Part shown: positions 38,301-48,949 of the stretch, piece by piece
Layout: every line of letters begins with the position of its first letter
How positions within the stretch are numbered: the first letter of the stretch is position 1
NCBI GenBank assembly: GCA_008477525.1
Contig: SPDT01000004.1
Span: 3,038,001-3,102,000 of the forward strand
Source: Hypomyces perniciosus
Taxonomy: Eukaryota > Ascomycota > Sordariomycetes > Hypocreales > Hypocreaceae
Length of the DNA: 64,000 nucleotides
Reading direction: 5' to 3'
Made by a program: the position numbers and the translations under genes
The notes under the pieces: model-generated
The model's input: only the letters and a program-made list of their open reading frames with translations
Databases searched by the model: none
What the model was told of the DNA's origin: nothing

Positions 38301-41194
38301 GACAGCTAAAGAGGATCTGTGCCTTGTAGTCTCATCTCACGGTGGGGGTTCCATCGATGAATGGCGATAGGGCCTGACATCTGAGATGCAGTAAGAAATT
38401 CTCGCCTGGCAAAGTACGCCAACTGTTGGAGGACTGCGATAAGAGGGAAAATGCAAGTAAATGGCATTGAAGTAATCACGAAAGTCGTTGGTGCATTGAG
38501 ATCCAGCTGTGTGTGGGACTACTGTGCATCATCTTCGTTCTTCAGTATCTAGATCAGCCGACGTAACGAACAGTGGGCGAAGCCCACGAGAAAAGCGCGT
38601 GTTTTCCTGTGGGGATGGCCATGCCAATACACTAACACTAACACGACCTCTAATCACAAACTCAATGATCGATCTTGTCATTTATTATCCACAGCGCTGT
38701 CAGAAAAGGGTAGACTTTCAAGATAATTATCTCTGGAGAGCCTCGTGCAAGAGAGGTTGGAGTTTTGTGGCCGTGTCGCGATGCAGCCAGATCTGCTCAC
38801 GTAACCCATTTGTCGAGATTTTCAAGGCGAGCCTCTATATACGAAGAAAGCCCATCAAATTACTTTGTGGAATTTTTTGAGGGAATTTTTTCTCAAGAAA
38901 TTTCAATGCTTATATTTATTTCCGAATAAGGTCGAGAAGTCGGGAGCTTTGGAGCTGTTGAGTCAGGAGAGGCGACGAAAGAGCCCTTCGCCTGTAGCCG
39001 TCTTCGACTTCATGAATGATGGCCCTTCTGGGCTCAATGACGAAATAAATAGAGAGCGGCTCCTCATTAATTCTATTTAGTTGTAGAAGGGTTTTTCTTG
39101 AACTTATTGTAATAGAAAGACTGATCATCTACGCATGGTTCACGGCACTGGAGCTGGAAGGGGTGTCGCGGGTGTTGGCCACTACGCGTTTAGTTGACGG
39201 GAAAGCTAGTGAACATATGGATTATAATTAAAACAGAGTATATTGAAGCTGTTTAAACGAAATAAAGTGTTCCAATGGATCTTGAATGCGGAACACTAGG
39301 ACTACCGTCGCGACTCCTGTGAGAGTCCCTTCCTTCAAAAGGTCAGATCCCCAACCTTCGACCGTTTTGGGATACATTTATGGAAAGGTTCGGTGGAATA
39401 CTGTATATTAAGGACTCTAAATCTGCTGGTTAGTCAAATAAGCTTAAACTATTAATGTCGATTTAGTCGTTCGCTTTGGATCATCGGGACCTAGCTTCTA
39501 GCGCTCAGATCAGCCTTGCTTCGACTCTTACGAACATTATCATGCTTCAATCTCCTGGTCAGGATTTATTGCATAGTATTGGGTTTTCATGGGTTAAGTT
39601 GTAGAGGTATTCGTGGTTCACTGACCTTGTTCATTGCAAGTAGTCGATGACCTCCTTCGTTACATACAACAGGATCTGGATTGTCCAACCAACCAATTGG
39701 TCAACTATACATTATATACAAGATCCACCAGACATCCGTGCTAATCTTCAAATATCTAGTTCCATTTCAGCAAAATTTAAGTTATCCACACATCTTTCTT
39801 TAACTCATTCATATTCCGGCAGCTCGAACACCGAGTGTCATGTGTAGTGTGCGCATGCCCTTCAAAGTCCACCTATTTTCTCTCATTGACCAAATTGACA
39901 TTAAACATGCGGTCTTCACTTCATGGAAACGGCTACAAAATGACTCTTTTAAATTTTTAGCTTGTATAATTCATATGCCACCGTTCTATTGTATATTGAT
40001 GATGCCATCTATTGGCCCTGCAGGCGCAATGGTGACTGGCGACAGCCCTTGTGCTTTCGGCAATTCCTTATTTATATCCCATCATGTTTATGGAAGAAGA
40101 TGCTTTTTTTAGTACACATGAAATGCTTCTTCAAATTCTCGACCCGCAGACCTCCTCTCTGTGTGTATCGTGCCCACATGTCAAGAGTGGTGTACGAAGT
40201 GCAAACTCCTCCAAGTGACGAACATTACCAAGGAGCAAAGCTTCAAAGGATTCTTTTTCGTCAGAAACTTAACATTCTAGATCCTCAAGTCATTCATATT
40301 TTTTCTTCATTGGGGCAACGGTAATTACCTCCAATACCCATTGGCTGATATGATCCGACATAAGGGTATGCCATCAGCAGAAACGGCTGGCAGTGACCAC
40401 ACACATTATTGGACGAAAGAGACAAGAAATGGGTTTGATCTTCTCTAGAACTAGCATCCAACTCTTGGAGCCCTATTGGTGACAATTAATTGTGCGTTTA
40501 TGTAACCTTGTTAAACGGCCTTGGAGACACGACTGCTTCAACGGCCGACTGGTCAATCGCGTTTTTCGGGTGTTCACGTCCATCGCAGCTCCAAAAAGCT
40601 GCTGTCGTGAAACTTTCCTGCCCCTAAATACATCATGGCAGAAGCACAGCAACCCCCCCTGAGCTGTTAACATGTCCAAGATCAACCACCTAACCCTATG
40701 TCAGCAGAGTTGCGTCGATTGTTTCCCCAAGAAGTGTCTCAAAGTGGATATATTGTCTATTTAAAAGGAAACCGTATCGTATTGACTTCTTTGGTATGTG
40801 ATTCATGACAGGTATGACATCATGTGCTCCAAGATGCCTCATCAGACTCAATGAGTGCGGTGTGCGCGCATGCATTATTGGGGATCTCTAATGTATTTGA
40901 CTTGGTTATGGAGGTTTTATTTTCCCAATTGTGGTGCCATAGAATTTTCGTCACGTCAAGAAGCAAACCAAAGGCAAGTTCTGAATCAATGTGCAGTCAA
41001 ATGACAAAGGCCGTGACACTCGGGAACACCACGAGTGAACAACCATCAACAACAAAGGAATTGTCTACAACACGTTCAACTCAAGGTCTTTCAAAGGCCA
41101 TATAAATAGCAAGATGCGTCTCCCTCTAGAAAAATGGGAGAGATCCTAGTCTTCACTTCCCATAGAACTCGAGCGACTATAGCATCCACCAACA
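35301..41194. other. Gene-poor intergenic region
   Basis: About 5.9 kb with only short open frames on both strands, none with recognisable domains, signal peptides or plausible splicing. Composition is mixed. I see no transposase remnants I can name. Confidence 0.5.
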
Positions 41195-41958
41195 ATGTGT
41201 CAAGTTATCGTGAACAAGTGTGGGAGCTGTGGTCATTCCCTCAAATGCGACATAATCGAATGCTCCAAAGCCGATATCGCCAGACAAACATGTGGCGAAC
41301 GCAGCCGAGGCCCGGACAAGATCGGAGCGGAGCTCTGCAGTAATTGTCGCAACCCCAGCAAAAGGAAGAAAAGTAGTGGTGGTGCGTTCACCACTGCGCG
41401 AGATGTAGTCCAAAAGGTGGCCAAGGTGGCATCCCAAAAGGTGGCTAAATTGCGCGGCGGAAATGAGGCGTCATCTTCTTCTCAGGTATGTATTGAGCAC
41501 TGCGTATAGAACACTGAACCTATGTGCCCTCTCAACTTTAGACTCGCAGAGAAGCACTCAAGACTTCAAGAGACCCAACCCCGAGGCATGGAATGAACAG
41601 GACTAATGATTGATGTCAGCAGACCGGCTCCAAGGGTTTGGAGATTCAACATCTGGGGCCATATAGACCTCTGGAGAAATCACCACAGGTATCCCCATTT
41701 TCATCATTTTTATCATCTTCTCAAAGCCTGACAAAGCCTCCTCCTAACTTGAACAAGCCGCTCCCGCCTCTGCCCAGGCAACCTCAACCAACACCTCCTG
41801 GGGGCTTGGCCACACAAACAATGTGGTCTCAAGGTCCATCAGTGAACGAGTCAGCAGATCAATCTTCTTCTGGTCAAAGTTCCACGAGCAATAGGCCCCG
41901 CGAGGGTCAGCCGAGTCGATACAGAAAGCACGGTCGTGTTTATGACCCTAGAGCGTGA
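41195..41958 (+). CDS. Small Cys-rich, Pro-rich hypothetical protein (two exons)
   Basis: Exon 1 is 41195-41485 and exon 2 is 41623-41958, joined by a 137-bp intron with donor GTATGT, a CTAAT-type branch site and acceptor CAGCAG. The joined frame gives 208 residues. The N-terminal 55 residues hold about eight Cys (KCGSCGHSLKCDIIEC, then further Cys up to ELCSNC), which could bind zinc. A Lys-rich stretch (PSKRKK) follows, then a low-complexity Ser/Pro region with PPPNLNKPLPPLPRQPQP. There is no signal peptide. The family is not recognised; the splice join keeps frame and the composition looks coding. The start could be another upstream codon. Confidence 0.55.
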
Positions 41959-42169
41959 GATCGCCTGCGACCGCGAGACATGATGGCCAATTGGGGAGTG
42001 GCAGATTGGCGATGTCGTACGAGATGGAACGAGATCCCTATGTGTGCCCCGAACTGTGTCCCAGATGTGATGGAATCGGCACATTCTGTGCTGTTGATTG
42101 CTTCGGTAGCTGTTGTTTGCTGCTACTTAGTCCTGAAACCTTCTTTGCAATACCATCACCAGCAGGCAA

Positions 42170-42273
42170 GTCTTCGTGGCGCAGTTGGCTAGCGCGTCAG
42201 TCTCATATTCGATATGATCCAAACATCAGTTTGGGCCATCTGAAGGTCGTGAGTTCGAGCCTCACCGAGGACA
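42170..42273 (+). tRNA. tRNA-Met(CAT), elongator type, with a 30-nt intron
   Basis: The acceptor stem pairs 42170-42176 (GTCTTCG) with 42266-42272 (CGAGGAC). The D arm is GCGC-AGTTGGCTA-GCGC. The anticodon CAT is at 42204-42206. The T arm GTGAG-TTCGAGC-CTCAC pairs perfectly. The anticodon region GCGTCAGTCTCATA...ATCTGAAGGTC is the eukaryotic elongator Met pattern. It is interrupted after position 37 by an intron at 42208-42237. A T-run starting near 42275 is a plausible Pol III terminator. Confidence 0.92.
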
Positions 42274-42311
42274 TATTTTTTTGCCTTTTTACCTTTTTAT
42301 ATATTGATTGA

Positions 42312-44615
42312 TTGAGTATTGTTGAAGTTTTTTGCCAGACAAAAAAACACTAACAATTGGAATTGTCTAGGTTGCAGGATAAAGTGGTGGTTGCCAGTCT
42401 GGTATTCTAGCGCTTGCGAGGTCCTGCTGCGGTCACAACATCGTCTCTCTATTTTTTTACAGTGATTTTCACTCGATTTAATTGAACTTGATTGCAAGTT
42501 ATAACTTTTTATGTGTTTACCAATTGGTGAGTGACAGACAGTTGTGCGCATTTGTGTGAAGAGTTTCAGTTCCCAAAAAAGATGCCTACCCTAATGTACC
42601 TATCCTAAGACTCAATCGTTAGGAAGTTTGGTGGCTTCTTATGCCATAGGACGTTAATGGGATATCATCATCCTCATCCTCATCCTCCTCATCATCATCA
42701 TCAGGAAGTATGTAAATGGACAGACAGTACCTAGGTAACTATAGGTAACCTGTCCGTCATTTTCGTCGATCATGCCTCCTTTTCAGTATGTAGTATTAAT
42801 TTGTATTTTTTTTATTTGTCATTCCGTATGGACTGCCATGTCCACATCTTTCCTCTCTCTTATTACGTGAGATTACCAAGCCGTATCTCATGCAGTTTTC
42901 CAAGAGCCCTGCACTTTAACACAGACATGATAAGACCATCAAGGATAGTCCTAGTATTTTATACATTGTTATGGACTCTGACTTGATTCTGTACTATCTC
43001 AAAATTTCTCAATGACCCTATCTTTGTAGTGGTACGTCCTTTTCAACCGATTTGGCCGAAAACTAGATTTAAGTACGGATCACTCCGTACGCAAGTATGC
43101 ATTCGATTATGGAATACCACATGCACACACTCCGTAGCACTCCGTAATTAAGTTAACCATGTTACTAAAGCCTAGGTTCTGAGCATTAAACACACGGAAA
43201 TCCCGCAAGCAATCGAGCGCGTCCGGACGCGTTATTGAGCCTGACTGACCAGGTTCAAAATGAACACGAAGAACCAACGCCTTGACAATCCGGCTTGGCC
43301 AGAAACAACACGCGCGTCGCCTCACCAAGAATTGCTACGGTGGTTCCTTAATATTATTTCGTGCCCGTAGATGAAGCTGCGCCAAGGACATGCTTATGTT
43401 TAGTAGTACTACTATAAAGCTGATAGGGGTCATCTCCGCTCATTTTTAGAAATGATGACAAGCATAACAGCCGTGGTATTGGTCAGGGATTGATTATCTA
43501 GGATCCAACTCCTGCGGGAATGGAAACAAAAAAGAATCCTAGATCCCGTGCTTCCCCGGCCCAACTGCATCTTCCAAGATTTTCTTTGCATATTCTTTTT
43601 CATCTTTCCAAATCCTTCCCTAAAAATAAAGTACGCATATATGATTGTCACTTTATAATAGTACTAGTACTAGCAATTCCACAAGGAAATTAGAATTATT
43701 ACTGAAAATTCCGAGAAAATCGATCCGGATCAATAGCAATTGGATTTCCCATTTGTCCAGGGTGGATTCAACCGGGATTGCTCTACCCACTCACAACGTG
43801 CACATACGAGTACTAGTATCGTGCACAAAGTGCTCCGTACGGACCCGTACGGACATTCTCCGTAATATGCGCACGTGCCATTCCGATACCATGCTTCATG
43901 ACGACGACAATCATCTCCTTGTAGGTTACATTTTCTGGGGGTGGCTGTCGTTTAGGTACGTAAGATTCTGTGGAATAAGTACTACTAGAGACTCGGTAAG
44001 ATGCGAGTAGTGGTATAAAATTACTTACTCTGTATAATGATTGTGTTGAAAAATACACTCAGAAGGAGTCTGTTTTACGGTTGAGACATTTCCCAGGAAA
44101 TCGAATGGTATTTTGAAGAACAAAAGTGCTCCAAATTACTTCTAGTATTACTCGTGTATACGGGAAGCAAACAGACGTAACTGATGATCCGCACAACAAC
44201 GGCGTTCCTCCACAACAGAAAAACTTGCTGATCCACAAAAGGAGTAAAAACGGTTGGTAATTTTGCGGTCCCCCAATTCGAGTCACGCAAGTTCGCATGG
44301 CATCCATGATCATGACGATGGCTCTTCACAAAGAAAATTCCATCACGAAAAGTCCCCCACCCCCTGTCCGTTTGTGGTGAGCTCTAAATTTGACACTGCT
44401 TAACAAATTGCTCCGAATTCCGTACACAATCTAAAAGGAGATACTGCTCGTATAGCACTATTAGTAGTACCATCGTAGATCAAGGTCCCCACGGAAAAGT
44501 CACCCGAAGATCTACATGAGTTCCTCCCAGGTTAGTCTTGTTTTTAGGCAAACAGCCCCGGTATCGGGACTCCGGAACGGGACTCTGTGCTGACGAAACG
44601 GTCATACGAGCACCA
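42312..44615. other. Intergenic region, no gene seen
   Basis: About 2.3 kb without a supported gene. It holds a TCA/TCC-type microsatellite at about 42665-42703 and several copies of an ACTCCGTA-like octamer near 43080-43150 and 43830-43865. Confidence 0.5.
42665..42703. repeat. TCA/TCC microsatellite
   Basis: Interrupted run of TCATCC and TCA triplets over about 39 bp in an intergenic region. Confidence 0.85.
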
Positions 44616-46110
44616 CTATTGGAACTCATCACGGCCCTCATGAGCATCCCCGGTTCCTTTGCACGGATTATTGGCTAAGACAAAGGCCATCTCTTGATAG
44701 GTGAGGTACTTACCGATGCAGCAGCCGCGGCCCGCAAAGTAAAGGGGTGAACTCATACGAGGGTCTAACGCCGAGTTGGGACTTCTTGCCTCGGGTATCC
44801 AACCTTCCGGCGCATACCGAAGAGGCTCAGGAAAGTTCTCCTCGCTGTGGTGCATGCTGTCATGCGGGTTACCCAGCTTGACACCTGCAGGGAAGTATTC
44901 GCCGTCCACCATGATGCCACTGGGTGCAACAACGCGTGGTAGGATTCTGGGCACAGGAGTGGGGGAGATACGCTTGGCCTCGTCAATGCAGGCAGGCAGG
45001 CAAATGAACCTCTGTAGCTCCTGGGAGGCAAATCCGACGAGACATTTCACCTCAGACCTCTTCTCTCCCACATCCTCAGGGGGCAAGGCCTCGCGAATCT
45101 CGTGTGCGGCGCTGGAGGCTGCGAGGATTGTGCAGCAAGTGGAACAACGTCGCCGTGGTGGATGTGATCATGCCACCCGTTCCTCCGATAATGAAAAGAC
45201 TAGCTTCAGAAATGAGTACGTCGGTGGAGAAGGGCTTGCCTGTCTTCGGGTCACGCGAGGCAAGAAGCGGAGAGAAAATATCTTCATGGGGTGCCGTATT
45301 CTGCTCCAGTCGTCAGAGTACAAAGGATCGGCTCACAGCCGTGTGACGACCAACACCGACAATAAGCTCCTCGAAGAGTAACCAGTGGGAGTTGAACAAG
45401 AAGAGAGATTACATGTGGCCAACATGTTGGTGCAGTAGCGTCAGCGACCTGAGTTGATCTATCATATTGGCTGCAGCATTCGGATATGCCGTTGGCCTCT
45501 CCTGCATTCACGATGCATAGCAGGAGGGATTAAAACAAAAACACATCCTGATCAATCCCAGCCACTCCGTTGGGCAAGTCTTTTGGGGGTTCTTTTGAAC
45601 ATTAGAAGTTCTGCCACAAGTCACTGAGCCCATAATATCGGCAATGCAGAAAGCGATAAACGATAGCATGGGGAATGTCTTTTCCTAAGCTCCAGCTCAT
45701 CTCTCCATCCGATTTCTCACCTGCATTTTCGCTAATGATGCGAATAAACTCATCCACGTACGGCGGTGTCACCTGATGGCCGCTTGGTTTTCCTGGCGCC
45801 TCAAGGTATGAGCCTCAAGATCTACTGTGGTGAGAGACATCTCCGCACCAAGGCAGTGCTTGAAGGAGTCATGGGCGTGAGGTGTGGTTGGCTTGGACAT
45901 TGGGCTAATCTTTCGCGACGCGGTTCTGGAGTTGATGAACAAGCGGTTCGACCCAAAACGGACGAATTGTCCTGTGGCGCCGCCCTGGTTGATCACTAGT
46001 AACCAAAGAGTTGCTTTACCATGGCCACGGTACCGGGAAGAGGCGACATGTGTGGAGTTCCCGCACGCGTGGTGGTGGCCCACCGCGGCGGCTGTGTAAA
46101 TGAGCGTTGG
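44616..46110 (-). pseudogene. Cytochrome P450 pseudogene
   Basis: C-terminal P450 landmarks are clear: an I-helix stretch (STDVLISEASLFIIGG, about 45230-45180), LFHLLHNPRSL, the ExxR helix as ACIDEAKRISP, then PRILPRVVAPSGIMVDG, and a haem loop YFAGRGCCIGKYL near 44720. The frame breaks between the HNPRSL segment and AAHEIREAL near 45110, with an in-frame stop just after in the first frame. The haem loop keeps Cys but lacks the usual Arg (FxxGxRxCxG), and the I-helix lacks the Asp/Glu-Thr pair. The protein ends soon after the haem loop. N-terminal remnants (VRFGSNRLFINS, TTVDLEAHTLRRQ) lie around 45780-45990 in other frames. It was once a fungal secondary-metabolism-type P450. Confidence 0.75.
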
Positions 46111-47524
46111 AACTTTGTGTGACAGGCAAACCATACTAGGTGGTACCGTGCTTCTGGTGCTACTGATGGAGCTCAAGATGTCGTCCTGTCTGCAGTCTAG
46201 TAGACGGTGTGTGCCAGTTTGTAAGAGCGGCAACCAATGGGCCGGGATGCTTGGCTAGTGAGCGAAACACCAGTCTACATTATACGATGATTGAGGACCT
46301 ATTTGGTCGATGGCCGCATTAGCCTGTAGTCGCTTAGAGCGCAGGCCACTATCATATCTCAGCCGCAGTGAGCTTGCAGCATGGCGACGCAGCCGATACC
46401 ATTTCCGGGATGCCTTGATGTCCGAAACAGGGCCATACGTGCCTAGACTTCCTGTTCATGCCTTCACAAGCCACAGACGTCCGAGTACTCCGTACCCATT
46501 CAACGAACAATTGCCCCAGCCTGAGACCCAAACGAGATTGCGAGGCTAGTGTGGAGATATTAGAGCAGGGCCAAGCTGATGTATCCGCTAGTAAAAGCGA
46601 GGGGCGGCCATCGTGTAAAAGGGCATTGCGCGAGAGATGGCATTAGGCAAACGCCTAGAATACTAATCAACAGTGTCTGGATATCCAATATGGAGGCCTG
46701 CTCCGCAGGAAACGGCGGAGGTGGGTTAGAACTGACAGGCGGTACGGCGTATGCACATCTAGTAATAGTACTTCATAGTGGCCAGAAAATAAGGTAGAGA
46801 AGTGAGAGGAGCAGATGGAGCCCGGCTCTGGCGAGGAGTCGGCAGATGCTTAAGGAAGGAGGCCATCGCCGAGGGACTGGATCCGACCAGTAGCGCCTAC
46901 GGAGGACCGTTGTGAAGCCTATCAAGAAACCATGAACCAGCCAGGGTCCACGGTCCGGGGTGTACCTATGCGAGGCCATCTCCGTGGGGCGAGTTGGGAT
47001 TTGCGCCTCTTCATATCAGCAGCGCCCTGGTGCGGTAGTGCGACAGTACGAAGTACGAAATAATGGAGAACTTCTGACCTTTTGACTACCACTCCTCCGT
47101 ACATCAGCCTTGAACCAGCATATGCACGAGGCATTGTGGAACAGCATCAATGGTGTATGCAACTGGAGAAACGAGTGAGCCCGGCCAAGGCTATGGAATG
47201 GGATCGTCGCTGAATTTCAACGGGAATCGTACATTGTGGGCCGCATACTAACATGGCGTTTTGCTCTCCCACTGCCAGACACCACCTGGTGTAGGATTTG
47301 TTCACTTGGTGTGGAGGAACCAATTCGGGACCCGCTTGGCTCTTATACATATGGCCAAAGTCGAAGCTCAAGAACGTTGTGTCCTCCCCGTCTCTCTTAT
47401 GTGTTGATGAAGTTGGCTTCCACAACAGTTCTTGAGTTTGCTGGCCATTTGCTTTACTTCTTGCCTTTCTGTGTTGCTTGTCTTATTGTTTATAATCTTT
47501 CTTCTTTCTCTTTAGAGTGTCACT
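46111..47524. other. Intergenic region, no gene seen
   Basis: Lies between the P450 pseudogene (minus) and the UbiA-family gene (plus), so it should hold the promoter of the latter. I see no convincing coding sequence or named motif. Confidence 0.45.
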
Positions 47525-48609
47525 ATGCAAGCCACGGAGAATTGCTGGGCTCTTGAAAAAGGAGTTGTGGTCTTGGACAACAATGTTGCCAGTGGCGCTG
47601 ATTTAGGATATGACTCCGACCAGCCGGTAAACGCCCACAACATTTTGCCAAACCCCTTGAAATGACGCTGGGACGCTAACCACCATCATTTTTCCAGGTA
47701 GCATGGTCTCTCTACACCCTTGGATATCACCTCAAGACGCTCTTCCTTTTCACTAAAAGCGACTTTAAAACCGTTGTGTTTCCCCAAAGTATCTTCGCCA
47801 TCACAGCTCTCTTATCGACTGCCAAGCTCACGACGTCGCACATTGACGGTAATGGGTTCACAGGTGTGGCGGCAATGGCCTCCCGGATACCGCACATGTT
47901 CGCCTGGATCTGGCTAAATCTCCTTGTGGAAAATATCGCCAACCAGCGGATTGCAGGGTCTATAATTGAAGACGCCGTTAACAAGCCCTGGCGACCACTC
48001 CCAGCAAAGCGTCTGACCCCCGAACAGGCACGCAACTGGCTCCGGTTCGCCATTGTCGTTGCGGTTGGGTCAAGCAAGCTCGTTGGCGGCTTCACGGCGA
48101 GCATTATTATGATGACCTTGATCTGGATGTACAACGACCTGGACGGCAGCAACAGTGACATCTGGCTACGGAATGCCCTCAATGCTGGAGGGCTCATGTG
48201 CTTCAGCTGGGGCGCGTTGGAAGTGCTCTCTGGAGGTGAGCTGCTCCCACGAGCCTACATATGGATCCTGGTGACAGGCGCTATCATCATGACGACGGTC
48301 CATGCACAGGACCTGCCGGATACTGAGGGCGACATGGCAAGAGGACGTATGACAGTGCCGCTACTGTACGGCGAGACAGTTGCGCGGGTTTCACTGGCGA
48401 TTATGGTGATATTCTGGTCAGCGGCGTGTCCGGCGTTCTGGAGTGCATCGCTCTGGGGGTGGGCAGCGTCCTTGACTGTCGGTGGTGCCATGTCACTGCT
48501 TGCGGTGCGGAGACAAGGCCAGAAGTGGGACGAAGTGGTGTGGAAGCTGTGGTGTCTATGGGTGGCAACGTTGTATCTGTTGCCGGCACTAGGAGGTGAT
48601 GTGAGGTGA
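47525..48609 (+). CDS. UbiA-family prenyltransferase / membrane terpene-cyclase-like protein (two exons)
   Basis: Exon 1 is 47525-47626 and exon 2 is 47698-48609; the 71-bp intron has donor GTAAAC, branch GCTAACC and acceptor TTCCAG. The spliced protein is 337 residues and the frame is open throughout. It is an integral membrane protein with about seven to nine hydrophobic helices. The first polar motif region reads NIANQRIAGSIIEDAVNKPW followed by RPLPAKRLTPEQA. The second is DLPDTEGDMARGRMTVP, matching the Asp-rich Mg-diphosphate sites of UbiA enzymes. LYTLGYHLKTLFLFTKSD near the N-terminus is also family-like. Fungal members include prenyltransferases and the fumagillin-type bergamotene cyclase, so the substrate is probably an isoprenoid diphosphate. 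Neighbours are decayed P450, SDR and hydrolase genes. The exact product is unknown. Confidence 0.85.
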
Positions 48610-48660
48610 GGTATGTAATTGTATGAAGGAGTATCCGTAGTATGGACTCCGTCCTGTCAT

Positions 48661-48690
48661 GAGTAACGAGTAACGAGTAACGAGTAACGA
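48661..48690. repeat. Tandem repeat, 7-bp unit x4
   Basis: Four exact copies of GAGTAAC plus a partial copy, about 50 bp after the UbiA-family stop codon, within the likely 3' UTR. Confidence 0.9.
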
Positions 48691-48910
48691 ATGAATGCAT
48701 GTCTTTGAGAGTATGTGTCTCATCTGTGTGTTGATGTCAACTTGCATGTTGTTACGGCCGGTGACAAGCCTTGCGGCCTTGGTAATGGTTGCTTTCTGAA
48801 CACATACATGCCTCAGCCAAGGGCATTGACTCGGCGAGAGCATCAGTCAATCAATGACCAACTGGTGTCCTTATGCCTCGTTCAGATGGTTCCACAGCGA
48901 AAAAAAAAAG

Positions 48911-48949
48911 AGGCCAAGAGTCAGGCCAAGAGTCAGGCCAAGAGTCAGG
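48911..48949. repeat. Tandem repeat, 12-bp unit x3
   Basis: Three exact copies of AGGCCAAGAGTC followed by a partial copy. A run of A residues lies immediately before it. Confidence 0.9.

Noticed and set aside
44776..45381. 201-codon open frame on the plus strand
   Set aside because: It is antisense to the P450 pseudogene; only the minus strand shows P450 motifs.
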